Assembly: GCA_021464245.1 (NCBI GenBank)
Contig: JADCRB010000026.1
Span: forward strand, 310,001 to 374,000
Source of the DNA: Carallia brachiata
Lineage: Eukaryota > Streptophyta > Magnoliopsida > Malpighiales > Rhizophoraceae
DNA length: 64,000 bases
Reading direction: 5' to 3'
How positions within the stretch are numbered: position 1 is the stretch's first letter; each line of letters begins with the position of its first letter. A model generated the notes under the pieces. It saw nothing but the letters and a program-made list of their open reading frames with translations, was not told the origin of the DNA and did not search any database. Shown here in pieces: positions 53,486-64,000 of this stretch. The position numbers and the translations under genes were made by a program.

Positions 53486-54000
53486 GGTCCGTTTGGAGAC
53501 GCTGTCAGTTTTTTGTTTCTGTGTTTTATTTTCTGTTTTTAGTTTTTGCTATTTGCTGAATTTTTGTGTTTATTACTGTCAATTTTTGTTTTTTTTCTAT
53601 AAGAATAAAAAAAATAGATAGAAAAAGGATAGTGAGAGAAATGGTAAAAAGAATATAAATATAGAGAGAAAAGAGGGGGGGAGAGAAAGAGGGTAGAGAG
53701 AGAATGAGTAGAGAGAGAAAAAGGAGAGAGAAAGAAAGAAGAAAGAGAATGAGTAGAGAGAATGACAGAAAGAGAAAGTGTTGAGAAAGAATGAGTAAAC
53801 AGAATAGTAGAGAGAGAAAAATGAGAGAGAGAGGGTAGAGAGAGAATGAGTAGAGAGAATGGTAAAACAAGAAAAAAGAGAGAGAGTCTGGGTAGAGAGA
53901 GAATGACTAAAGAGAGAAAAAGGAGAGAGAGAGGGTAGAGAGATAATAGCTGAGCGAGAAAAAGGAGAGAGAATGTGGGTAGACAGAAAGGAGAGAGAAA

Positions 54001-54037
<37 letters not shown>

Positions 54038-54713
54038 GTAGAGAGAATGATAGAGCAAGAAAAAGAAGAGAGAATGGTAGAGAGAAAAATGAGAGAGAGA
54101 GTGGGTATAGAGAGAATGAGTAGAGAGAATAATTGAGGGAGAAAAAGGAGAGAGAGAGAGAGAGAGAGTGGGTAGAGGGAGAATTAGTACAAAGAATGGT
54201 AGAAGAGAAAAAGGAGAAGGAGGGTAGAGCAAGAATGAGTAGAGAGAGAGGGTTGAGAGAGAATGGTAGAGATAGAAAAAGGGGAGAGAGGGTAGAGAGA
54301 ATGATAGAGATAGAAAAAGGAGAGAGAGGGTAGAGAGAGAATGAGTAGAGAGAGAAAATAGAGGGAGAGAGGGTAGAAAGAGAATGGTAGAGATAGAAAA
54401 GGAGAGAGAGAGTAGAGAGAGAATGAGTAGTGAGAGAAAAGATATAGAGGGATAGAGAGAGGCAGAGTAAAGAGAAATATGGTAAAGAGGATAGATAGAG
54501 AAAGAAAATGTTGTAAGAGAAAGTATAGAAAAAAAAAAGTGAAAAACAAAATCGGAAAGTTAATTTTTATTGGATACTTAATTTGTTTTTTTCTTTGAAA
54601 AACACTTTTACCTTTTCAACAAAAAACAGAAAATAAAATTAATATCAAACATGTTTTCTGTTTTTTTTTTAAATAAACAGAAAATAGAAAACAAAATCTA
54701 TTCTTAACGGACC
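53486..54713. mobile_element. TIR element carrying a polypurine array
   Basis: GGTCCGTTTGG at the left faces AACGGACC at the right, with matching TTTTGTTTCTG/CAGAAAATAGAAAACAAAA text inside each end. Nearly all of the interior, 53627-54540, is a GA-rich minisatellite. No protein gene is supported. Confidence 0.65.
53627..54540. repeat. Polypurine GA-rich minisatellite, ~0.9 kb
   Basis: Irregular tandem copies of words such as GAGAGAATGAGTAGAGAG, GAAAAAGGAGAGAGAG and GGTAGAGAGAGAATG, almost entirely A and G on the plus strand. The opposite strand stays open for more than 200 codons only because CT-rich text rarely makes stops; the predicted Ser/Leu/Phe-rich polypeptides are not genes. Confidence 0.9.
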
Positions 54714-56355
54714 AATTATTGCCTTTTCATTTTTTTGGGCGGTTTCCATTCCTCGTGCTCTAGTTGCTGGCCCATAGTATTTTCTTACAATTGGACATTG
54801 TAGCGACTAAATTGAACTTTTGATTCCAAAATCTTGAATTATTCTTGTGGAAATTAGCTGAGGCCTGAGGGGAGATTCATGACTTGAGAACATAATATTA
54901 TTTTCTGTATTTATTTGATAAAGACAATAGAGAGAATATTACTTCTCATTGTATTGAATTAAAGCATAAAACAAATGGGGAATTGAATTCGTCAACACCC
55001 TAGATGTGATACCTAAATTTAGTTGACCGAAGTGTAACCATCGCTTTAAAAGCTAATAATGCACATTTTCGGCGTAACACTGATTGTTTAATCAATAACT
55101 GTATTTGTCTATTAAAAATAAGTTATATAACGAAAGATAACTCTTTTTTTCACATAAATCTTATTCCTCTTTTTATCAGGATTAAAATCTAAAAATTTTA
55201 AAATAAAAATTTAAATTCTGATTACTAAAAAGTCTTTTTAAATACATGATTAAATCAATTTCTGTGTGTGGTTAATCTGTTTCAAATTTGCTTAATTAAA
55301 CTCGAGAGCAAGAGATTCAAAGGACCTTGACAGAAGGTAAATTCAAAACAAAAAAAAGGCTCCTTAATTTTCATTAATGGATTTAAGGATAAGAGATATG
55401 TTTTGTATTTCTAACATAATTAATTAAAATATTTTGTTAAAATTTCTTACTTTTATATTTGAGTACTGCTAAATGTTTTGAAGATTACACTTTCTATCAT
55501 TAAACTAGCTGGTAGCCCGTGAAGGTTTTATTTTATGTGGAACTTTTTTTTTTTTTTTTGTAAACAGACGTTTTGAAAAAAATATAGTGAGTATTTAAAA
55601 TCATTAATCATTAATATTGCGACATGTATGAGATCACGACTTACGTTTAAAATCAATGTACCTTTTAGTTGTTTGTATTTCGGCCAAATGCACGTTGTCC
55701 CCGTCATAAACAGCTCTCAAAATCCTTAAGTATGATTCCATGTAATACAGTGTGAAGAGACAATTCCGAAAGCGTGACCTACAAATCATATACTCTTGCA
55801 TATTTGTTAATGGAGGACACATGAAATTCCATAATTAAGAAATATATACTAATTTAAATATTTACAGGTTGAACTCCGTTCTTCAACAGATAATAGATGT
55901 ATATTGCGGCACGCAAAAGTATACTATTAATTTAATAATTTATCTATTTTAATTTTTTATTAAATTTAATATAATTTTTATAATTTAACAGTTTAAATCT
56001 AATTTAAATCTCATATGTTAGTCTGTACTTATTATTATGCGTACATAATTTTTCCCCAACAAAAAATACTCTATAGTCTATACACAGAAACATCTACCAT
56101 CAAATTAATTCGAAGAGACCCAACAAATATTCGTGACTAATTTGATGGCTTATTGCTAGAGTTAGAGGCTAGAGAGCGATGATTTGCCGACTTCCTTTAA
56201 ATTGGTGGTCCCCTTGTCCTTTTTGGCAAAATTATATTCGTTCATGGGTCTCTTGCCATGCATTAAAATCACTGTCTTCTATCGCCATCTTCCCTCTAGC
56301 CTGCTTCTTTCTTGGCTATTTCCTCCACACCTTCTTTCTACCATTTCTTCAACGA
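54714..56355. other. Intergenic and upstream region of the CLE gene
   Basis: AT-rich with a poly-T tract at 55545-55559 and no gene. The last few hundred bases are the likely promoter of the CLE gene. Confidence 0.45.
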
Positions 56356-56424
56356 TCTCTCTCTCTCTCTCTCTCTCTCTACCATCAAGAAAGCTTCTTC
56401 TTCTTCTTCTTCTTCTTCTTCTTC
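56356..56424 (+). repeat. (CT)n and (CTT)n runs in the CLE 5' leader
   Basis: A CT dinucleotide run at 56356-56380 and a CTT trinucleotide run at 56394-56424, ending 12 bases before the ATG. Pyrimidine-rich leaders are common in plants. They create an in-frame open extension that is not thought to be translated. Confidence 0.85.
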
Positions 56425-56435
56425 AAAACCCCACC

Positions 56436-56825
56436 ATGTCTCGTAACCGATCTTTCTTGGTCTTGCTCTTAGCCTTTCTCCTACTTGCCATATCATCAGC
56501 AGCGGCCAGACTCTCAAACCCGTCTTCTCTCGGTGCCTTTCCGTCACGAAACCACCACAATCACCACCACCACCTCTACTACAAGATGGGTCAGAGCCAT
56601 TATTGTGGCTCTTTTCCTGACAAGACCTCGCAGTACTTTTGCATTCAGTTTCAAAGAGTGAACCAACAACGGCAGCAGCGTTTCAGGGTCATCAGGGTAC
56701 GAACGCCACCAGCAGCAGGAGCGCTATTGTCACCGCCGGGTGACAATGATGACCATCAGATTGATCCAAGATATGGTGTGGAGAAGCGATTAGTCCCTTC
56801 CGGGCCAAACCCTCTTCACAACTGA
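56436..56825 (+). CDS. CLE9: CLE9/10-type CLAVATA3/ESR-related prepropeptide
   Basis: Intronless, 129 aa, ATG in strong context (CCACCATGTC). Residues 5-24 form a hydrophobic signal peptide, followed by a variable region with a His/Asn run (NHHNHHHHLYY). A conserved block with two Cys (CGSF...FCIQFQRV) precedes the C-terminal DPRYGVEKRLVPSGPNPLHN. The last 12 residues, RLVPSGPNPLHN, equal the mature CLE9/CLE10 dodecapeptide as I remember it, and the flanking layout matches Arabidopsis CLE9. The peptide would be cleaved, hydroxylated at Pro and secreted. In Arabidopsis CLE9/10 act through HSL1 in the stomatal lineage and BAM receptors in xylem. Which of the CLE9/10 paralogues this is cannot be told, so the symbol is approximate. 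Confidence 0.94.
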   Translation: MSRNRSFLVLLLAFLLLAISSAAARLSNPSSLGAFPSRNHHNHHHHLYYKMGQSHYCGSFPDKTSQYFCIQFQRVNQQRQQRFRVIRVRTPPAAGALLSPPGDNDDHQIDPRYGVEKRLVPSGPNPLHN

Positions 56826-57556
56826 AGTCTGTCTTCTTGCCTTTTCGCCAACTATTTATATATGAACCAGCTGCTCTAATTATATGGCCTAAAATCGCCT
56901 TTCAACTTTTGATCAAAAATCTATCCTTTATCTTTTTCTTTCTTTAATTTTTCTGTGCTTCCATTGTCAGCCTTTCTTGATCATCTATACCGGAAGCCTG
57001 GAAGGGGATTCAGAGTAATGGCTGCAGTGGCTATGCAGCACAGAACATTTAGAACTTCTTTCCTTCATAATTTCCTTCCCGTGGTCAATTGTAGTTTATG
57101 CAAAATATGGATGACATTTCCATGCTTGTTTTCGATTAGTTATATTTGTTGCTAGTAAGGTGGTGGAGTTGGTAACAATTTTTGTGAAAGCATCTTAAAC
57201 AAGCACGGAAATGGTCTATTCCAGTGGTAGTGGTGGAATTTTCTGTATCACATTTTATAGTGCTTGTGATTTTAATTTTTGGTTAAGGAGTTGGATTTCA
57301 AGAGAAACCCATGAGTTCCATTAATTTTGGAGCCCCAAAATGGCTGCCCTTGTGATCAGCTCTATTCTGAGGGCCAAATAGTCTTTTCGCGTACTGACAT
57401 GTAGGCCTGTAATGTTTATCATATTCATGTATATGTAGTTGAGTTGAATCAACGAGAATGAGGTGATATGTATAAATATAAAGCCAAAACCTTGCATTTT
57501 GCAAGGCTTCTTTTCCCCTTTATCATACTACTGCAAATGTACTTTATACCGTTAAA

Positions 57557-57590
<34 letters not shown>

Positions 57591-59520
57591 TGCGCATAAA
57601 TGGTCAACCAAATTTTAGGCAAACTGAATAAGCAAACTAAGGCCGTGGAATAAAGACTCTCGTGCTCAGAGGACAGTATTAATTGGGTCAAGACTTGCCA
57701 CAGCTAATGGATTACTTGATTTTGGAGATCCAAATCCTATGCGAGACAAGCATAGTTCAAATTTAAGTGCTGTCACTTGGGTCCCATTGACAGCAAGTTC
57801 AATGGGTTATGAGGACCTTAGATTTGTTGTTAAATTGTGTCAAATGACACCCAAATTTTGTGCATGTGGATGTTTTTATGGTGTGCTCTACTTTTGCAAC
57901 CATGTTTATGAAATTATCTAGCAGTGTAGTTAATGTTGTTGTCAAAGTATATAATATCTTATATTGATAAGAAAAAAAAATCTATAACATAATTGATAAT
58001 GACTATAAATTTCTCTTACTTCTAATTTAAATTTTTGATAAGATATGAGACTCATAAATTTTATTTGATAGTTGTGGGCTAAAAAGCTCAAACACGATTC
58101 TTGACAGCTTGTTTAAAAAAAAAAACAAAAAAAACAAAAACAAAAAGGTGCTCAGGTTGAGGCACTTATAGTTTTGTTTTTTTAAGTTAGGAAGTTAAGT
58201 GGAGTCAGCTTAACAATCCAATCTTGTTGACCAGAAAGATCTCACTTCGATCATCTTTGGGAATCCATAATTGGACTAATAAGCAATTGAGTATCAATAC
58301 ATATCCCAAATTTTAATATTTCAGTTAGTGTATCAATCAAAACTAAAATTAATATTTTTAAAATAAAATTAATAATTTTTAAAAATATACAAATAACAAA
58401 CATTTTAAAAATTAACAGTCTTGTTTCAAAAATATTAGTTTTAGTTTCAATTACGATACCAACCTAAACACCAAAATTTGGGACACCAATATTTTCTCTA
58501 AGCAATTTCTCTACTTCTAATTGATCTTAGACAAGTTTGTTTCAGTCTCTATATATAAAAACTCACATAATTACGTTATTGAATGTCACAACGTGCTCTT
58601 AAACTATTCAAAGATGTCAATTCGGTGGGTTTGGCTTGCACTTTAAATCCCATTTCACGTGAGAACTTTCAAGAGATAGTGAGATTCGATCTTATTATTT
58701 CTCTAAATTCAAAATTTTGGTTGTCACATGAACTAATCTGAGCATTTGATTTGAATCAAGGTTTTTGTGAAATCTAATAAAAGCTAAAGATTTTAGAAAG
58801 AACAACAAGAATTGCCAGATGGAAATAATCCGATCAGGGGCATAAAAGCAAAACTCATTGAATTAAACTCGTTTAAAGAGACCATGATAACATGCAAGAA
58901 ATGGCATACCGATCAAGGCTGAGAATAGAAAATAATGTATTGATCAAATTGATAAGTGGTTATGCATGTAGTGGATACTAATTGCAAGATCATAAGTAAG
59001 TTAGGTTATAAGTAAATTATACTAAAAAAAAAGTAAATAAAAATAATAATCACCCCTAATAAATCTTAGTTGTCATAGTCCTTATTAGAGTTATAACTGG
59101 ACTAAGTTGACTGCATTTTTTGTCTTTCAAAAATTGAATAAAGAAAATAAGGGTGGTACTTAGAGTTTCATTAAGGAAAATTGTTTGCTCTACGTGGAAC
59201 TCACGAGGGCACATTACAAACGATACTAGGGAGCACATGAGCACATCTCATAAGTACAACAAAAGTCACTCACCAATCAATAGAATTAGACATACATTTA
59301 ACCCAACCAAATGTCTAACAAAAATTCAAATTCATGATTTTGGGTATGAATGAAATCTTTTTCCTACCAGACCACAACGATCGGATGTTCGTGGCTGCAC
59401 CTTTTTACATGCATGACATATAAAGGCCCATTTACGTGTGAAATTTGAATCTATTTGGTGTATGACATGTCTAAATAATTTTAGTAATTTAATATTCAAA
59501 ATCTGAATCTAATTGGTATT
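56826..59520. other. CLE 3' flank and intergenic DNA
   Basis: The first few hundred bases are the likely 3' UTR. A (GT)n microsatellite is at 57559-57588 and an A-rich tract at 58115-58146. The rest has only chance ORFs and no recognised gene or RNA. Confidence 0.45.
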
Positions 59521-61343
59521 AGTGTCATCTTTCCAAAAAAAAAAAAAAAAAGAAACCTCATCGTTTTTGTTTGTTTTTGAGCATAATTAATATGTTTACA
59601 GATCACAGGCTTGTTTTTGGTTTTAGATCACAGGTCTGTGAGACAGATGAAATGCATTTAAAATATTTTCACAATTCGATTTGGCGTGCCCAAACATTTC
59701 ACCCTAATTGGGCTTTCAAACAAAAGTTGGAGGTGCGTGCTGTAAGGTAGCTTACAAGTCACTAGTCCAGTAGTTACAGCCGGTTATGGGGGAAGTTGGC
59801 CATAGAAGCTCTTAGAAGCTAAGGCTTCTATGGGCTTAGTTCCGTGGAATTCATATGGCCCACTACCCAACAAGAAGTTCATATGTTTATTATGTTTATT
59901 TATTTATAGTTAAATTTTAGTTAAACCTCCAGTTGCCGTGTCATAATTATTGCTTATAAGACATTTTCATTATAAACAACAAAAATTATAAAACATAAGC
60001 ATTTTATTGCTTTGTTTCCATTTAATGATTAACCTCACAATGATTTGAACAAGATCATATATGTTCTAATAATAAAAAAAAAAATTTCTTCATCATGAGG
60101 CACATAATCAGATATTAATCAAACGCAATTCACTACTTATTTTTAAACATAAGTTATGTGTACACAAATAAGTAAGCATGTAACGATTTACATTTTCAAA
60201 GAGGTTGGGACTTCCACACAATGGCCGAAGATGCAAAGTCCGCAAGCACAGACCATTGTTAAAATCAGGGCAAATTTCAGGGAATGAATTCTACTCATTA
60301 TCTGAGCTTTTCATCTTCAAAGAGTTCCAAGCTTACTAAATACTTCTACCATATGCTTTATGATTTTACAGTGAATCTTTACTTGACGACAACTATCTAC
60401 TAATGACTTTTTTTTTTTGTTTAAAAAGAAGATAAAAACGAGGTGGTGTCCCAACAGTCTCACCTATTACTAAAAAAGTTTTGCATATATATCTAGAGAA
60501 AGTATATCTAATTTAGATGATTACAATATACAGAATATTAACGTAATTTAATACTATTAAATATCCTAACAACGCTCAAATCCAAATCCTGTTATTTGAT
60601 ACGTTTGAAGCTTATCCACAACATGCGGTGGTTTATGCTAATGACTTCAACTTCAACTAATGAATGCGATCGTACCTGTGTCTTTGAAACTGATGACCTG
60701 CTCTTTGTTGTAGTGAAAATAACACACTTCAAAACCTGCAAACAGTCCATGACTATGGCCTTTTTTTTTTTTTTTGAGTAAGTCCGTGACTATGACTTTG
60801 AAGGGCTATTGTTAGTTGAAAGTTGATTTGACCGTGTGTGCTTTTCCTTTTGGCGTAGCGCAAGAAAGTTTAAAATAAAAGCACATACGGGTGAAGCTTG
60901 GGTTACTTCATCACCAACCAAAATAACACATAAGGATTGATACAGAGAGCTTTACCAAATAGATTGTCAAAAACAAAATTGGGTAACTAGGAGTTTCAAG
61001 TGATAGAACCCTTTTTTTACATTAAAAAATTTATTAGATTATAAATTATATAATAAGATAATTCTTTCATTTGATACATATTACATTTCTCTTATTAAGA
61101 TTTAAATCCTAAACTTTTAAAATAAAAATATAAATTTTAATTATTAGAGTGTCTCTTAAGAGACAAATGAATAAAACTATCCATTAAAAACGAATCAAAA
61201 TACGGTCAAATGATCAGATTTTATATGAAATCAATTAGACGGTGTATTATATACTTAATCAGTGTAAAAAATTGTGAACTATAATTTATCCGTGTTAAGC
61301 CTCTCAATAAACAATTCAATAATTATAGCTTAGATTTTTATTG
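59521..61343. other. Intergenic, no gene seen
   Basis: AT-rich with poly-A or poly-T tracts (59535-59552, 60413-60421, 60760-60775). No coding region or repeat ends identified. Confidence 0.45.
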
Positions 61344-62808
61344 GGTTAATATTTAAAAAAATTCATCAATTTTGTATAAATTAACAAATATATTACAATT
61401 TTATAAGATTAATATTTTAAATTTCATAAAATTTTGTAATAAATCTACCATAGAGTTCAATTAAATGAAGGAAAATTGTTAAAATTAATGGCGTAAGGTG
61501 ATGAGGGGACGAATATTCTGACGTGCATTAAAAAAAATTGCGAAAATAAGATCCACGTAAGAGAGATAGTTGGGCTAGATGGACATTGAGCCCAACCCAA
61601 TTTTCTTCAATTAAAAACACATAAGGACTTTTTCAAAATAAAAAAATAATAATAACTTTAGTCCAAATAAAAAATAAAACTAATAATTAAACCTAAATTT
61701 CTATCACAAGTTCATTCTCTCCTCACAACAATCCGAATCCAGCAAATGTAAAAATAAAATAAAATAAAATAAGAAAAATATGAAGCAACCATCTCTCACA
61801 AATCACAATGGCTAAGTTGGAAGTCGGGGCATTCTTTAAACGGTGATGGAATACGGGGATTAGGTTTATTAGAGAGGAAATGGCTTCGAAGTTGGCATGG
61901 TTACGGCAAAATATCCGTCCAAGAATTGTGATGACCTGACTATAAGGGTGGCAAGCGCTCAGATTCTTGAAAGGGCCTGTTTCTTCCACATTTTACTTTC
62001 TTCTTTGAAATTTATTGGCATTTCACGAATACAGAAAGGGGTTTAGGCGGCTGCTACTGATTTCGTTGGTGAAATGGAAGTATTTAGGTTTAGTTTTTAC
62101 TTCTATTTTTTATTTTGATTAAAATTATTTTTCCTATTTTGAAAAAGTCTTTAGATGTTTTTAATAGGAGAAATTCAAGTGGGTTGGGCTCAAAGTCCAT
62201 CTGGCCCAATTATCTTTTTTGTGCGGATCCTATTGGGCACATTTTTTAGTAAACGTCATCATATTTGTCCTGTCGTTACACCACGTCACTAATTTTAACG
62301 GTTTCCATTCACTTAATTTAACGGTGTCTTTGGAGTGGAGGGAAGGGTGGGAAAAGGAAGAACAAAGAAAAGAAAATAGAGAGAAAATAAAATTATTTGG
62401 AGTGATAGAAAAAATGGAGAGAAAGAAAGTGTGGTGAAAAAAAAGTGAATAGTAATTTATAAAAAAAAAAGTGAAGAGAAAATAAAGTTATTTGGAGTGG
62501 TAGAAAATTTGAATGAAAGAAAGTATGGTGAAAGAAAAAATGAATAGTAATTTGTGAGAGAAAAGTAGAGAGAAAATAAAATTTTTTGGAGTGGTGTATA
62601 AAATGAGAAGAAAGAAATATAAGAAAGAAAAGTATATGGTAATAATTATGTTTTTCTTTCTCTCCTTCTTTTTCCTCTGTACAACAAACACGCCCTAATA
62701 GTATGGAACTTAATAGTATAGTAGATTTGCAAAACATTAACTTTTTAAAATCATGGTTTATTTGTTAATTTACCTAAAATTGGCAATTTTTTGGATATTA
62801 ATATTCTA
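61344..62808. mobile_element. MULE-like element with ~350-bp inverted repeats
   Basis: The arm at 61344-61705 matches the reverse complement of 62080-62325 plus 62700-62808. Aligned landmarks are GATGGACATTGAGCCCAACC (61579-61598) against GGGTTGGGCTCAAAGTCCAT (62181-62200), GACTTTTTCAAAATA, GTTAAAATTA and TAAATTAACAAATA. The right arm is interrupted by the nested element 62320-62699. The centre (61706-62079) has a plus-strand stretch near 61880-61970 whose CCTGACTATAAGGGTGGCAAG reads PDYKGGK, recalling the GRF zinc-finger pattern, but broken by stops. Long terminal inverted repeats suit the Mutator superfamily. Confidence 0.65.
62320..62699. mobile_element. Nested MITE with ~95-bp internal tandem repeat
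   Basis: Starts GGTGTCTTTGGAGTGG and ends ACAACAAACACGCCC, which read inverted gives GGGCGTGTTTGTTGT. It sits inside the right arm of the larger element. Inside, a ~95-bp unit starting GAGAAAATAAARTT begins at 62381, 62476 and 62570, the third copy being partial. ORFs on the minus strand here are by-products of the repeat. Confidence 0.6.
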
Positions 62809-64000
62809 AAGATATTAAATTTTAATTTTAAAAAAAATAGAGTGTGAGATTTACATGAATAAAAAATTTATTATCATTGTATAACTAATAGCTCAATAAA
62901 CTAGATAAAAGAATTTGTTTGCACCAATTTGGCATACAATATCAGTAGCAAATGTAGATAAGACTTTAATGGTCTGTTACACAACTGAATTATCCGTTTA
63001 TGAGAACATTGCTATGATTTATTTTGTCTTATTATATGTATAATTTTTTTCCTAATAGTTATAGAGGCCAAAATCAAAATAATTTTATAATATAAAGGAA
63101 CCACATTAGCTCAACATTTTAGAATCTAATAAAACATACCAAAAAGCATTAATTAAAGTTTATTTTAGTCTATCCAATAGAACTCATGCAATGTTCAGGG
63201 TAATGTATATCTATATGTAAATTTGTTCAAAAGAAATATCTATATGTAAATATATATTGCCGAAATTAAAAAAAAAAAAGAGTTTTTTTTCCCAATCACC
63301 TCGATTTTGCTTATATGTTTATGTTTGCTTAATTTTAAAAATATTAGAAGGCTTTCATATTAATTAAATCTTCACTCTTTTAATTCTAGGAATATTAGAA
63401 GACTTTCATATTAATTAGAGTAACTATCATAATTAGAAATCCAAATTTAGTTCGCTACCAATTTCATTCACTCGCTCCAACTTAAACTTGCTAACATTAA
63501 AAGACTAACATTCCACTCAAAAAAGAAAATAAAATACTTACATATTATAATTCGAAAGAACATTAATTAAGTAGAATTCTATCTAGCTAATTAATCATTA
63601 CTGAAATTTTTCTATAATGAAATAAATGTAAAATAATATGACATTTTGTACTATTGTCATGTTTAAGTATATGAAATTAATTTTGAACTTTTATAAAATT
63701 AGGATTTGAATTCTATAAATATTAATAAATATGATTTTCTTAATATCAATTCAATAAAGGCGAAAGGTTGCTTTATTAATAATAACGTGCGTCGCACCTA
63801 TCGCTCCAAGTATTTCGTTCTTCCCCTGTTGGTTGAATTGATTCATTTCCCACATACCGATTTGCCATGGCTATAGCTAGCAGCAATGGCGAAGTTTTGG
63901 ATCTCGCGGAATAGGCCTTGAAGTGAATGAATTAGAAAGAACAAAGAAGTAAGGAAACGAGATAACTCTACGAGATTCTCATATTATTTATAATAATGAT
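62809..64000. other. Intergenic to the window edge; composition change after 63780
   Basis: 62809-63770 is AT-rich without a gene; 63325-63360 and 63380-63420 share a short direct repeat (AATATTAGAAG and CTTTCATATTAATTA). From about 63780 the sequence is less AT-rich and has an ATG at 63867 with a 15-codon frame (MAIASSNGEVLDLAE) ended by TAG. I do not recognise it; it might be the edge of a gene or repeat continuing outside. Confidence 0.3.

Noticed and set aside
53597..54549. Long open frames (211 and 121 codons) on the minus strand
   Set aside because: They are the CT-rich complement of a GA minisatellite. The Ser/Leu/Phe-rich text has no domain, and the length follows from the lack of stop codons in CT-rich DNA.
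56184..56435. 84-residue N-terminal extension of the CLE protein
   Set aside because: It starts at a non-ATG codon and consists largely of CT and CTT repeats. The ATG at 56436 is in strong context and is followed directly by a signal peptide.
61723..61989. 88-codon minus-strand ORF in the centre of the MULE-like element
   Set aside because: No family resemblance. The plus strand reads better as a decayed GRF-like fragment, and the ORF runs into low-complexity TTTTATT text.
62393..62737. 114-codon minus-strand ORF
   Set aside because: It is a product of the 95-bp tandem repeat, rich in Phe, His and Ser with repeated blocks, and has no gene structure.

Overview
This is nuclear DNA from a flowering plant, and a eudicot fits best. 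The genes have many short GT-AG introns separated by long AT-rich stretches full of microsatellites, small inverted-repeat transposons and tRNA-derived SINEs. Every recognisable protein belongs to a plant family: beta-glucosidase BGLU40, a Q-type C2H2 repressor, WRKY57, an S-protein homologue, plastidial phosphorylase PHS1 and a CLE9/10-type peptide. A woody eudicot such as a Citrus relative is my impression, not something the sequence proves. I found no virus-like gene, organelle gene, rRNA, CRISPR array or intact transposase.

Layout: (1) 9-3219 (+), the last 11 exons of a GH1 beta-glucosidase whose 5' end lies outside the window. (2) 3220-9890, intergenic, with a hAT-like MITE remnant (4515-5322), a compact TIR element (6950-7153) and a SINE candidate. 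(3) 9891-11432 (+), an intronless three-finger C2H2 protein with an EAR repression motif. (4) 11433-26218, almost 15 kb without a convincing gene, holding a TIR element with a perfect 11-bp target duplication, a 240-bp tandem duplication and simple repeats. (5) 26219-29838 (-), WRKY57 in three exons. (6) 29839-39476, intergenic, including a probable 1.67-kb solo LTR. (7) 39477-42644, a duplicated S-protein-homologue locus with one intact gene and one pseudogene. (8) 45084-50793 (-), a complete 15-exon PHS1 gene (959 aa) with a SINE in intron 12 and a 37-bp perfect duplication that copies the intron 7 acceptor. (9) 50794-56435, intergenic, with several nested TIR elements and a 0.9-kb polypurine array. 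(10) 56436-56825 (+), a CLE9/10-type prepropeptide. (11) 56826-64000, intergenic, with a MULE-like element carrying long inverted repeats and a nested MITE.

The genes do not form a pathway or cluster; they are ordinary independent plant genes. They cover cell-wall or glycoside hydrolysis, transcriptional repression, stress and senescence regulation, secreted signalling peptides and plastid starch metabolism. The more unusual material is in the non-coding DNA: the duplicated splice acceptor, the solo LTR dated by an empty paralogous site, the nested MULE/MITE and the polypurine array inside a transposon. I see no evidence of a wholly new biological system.
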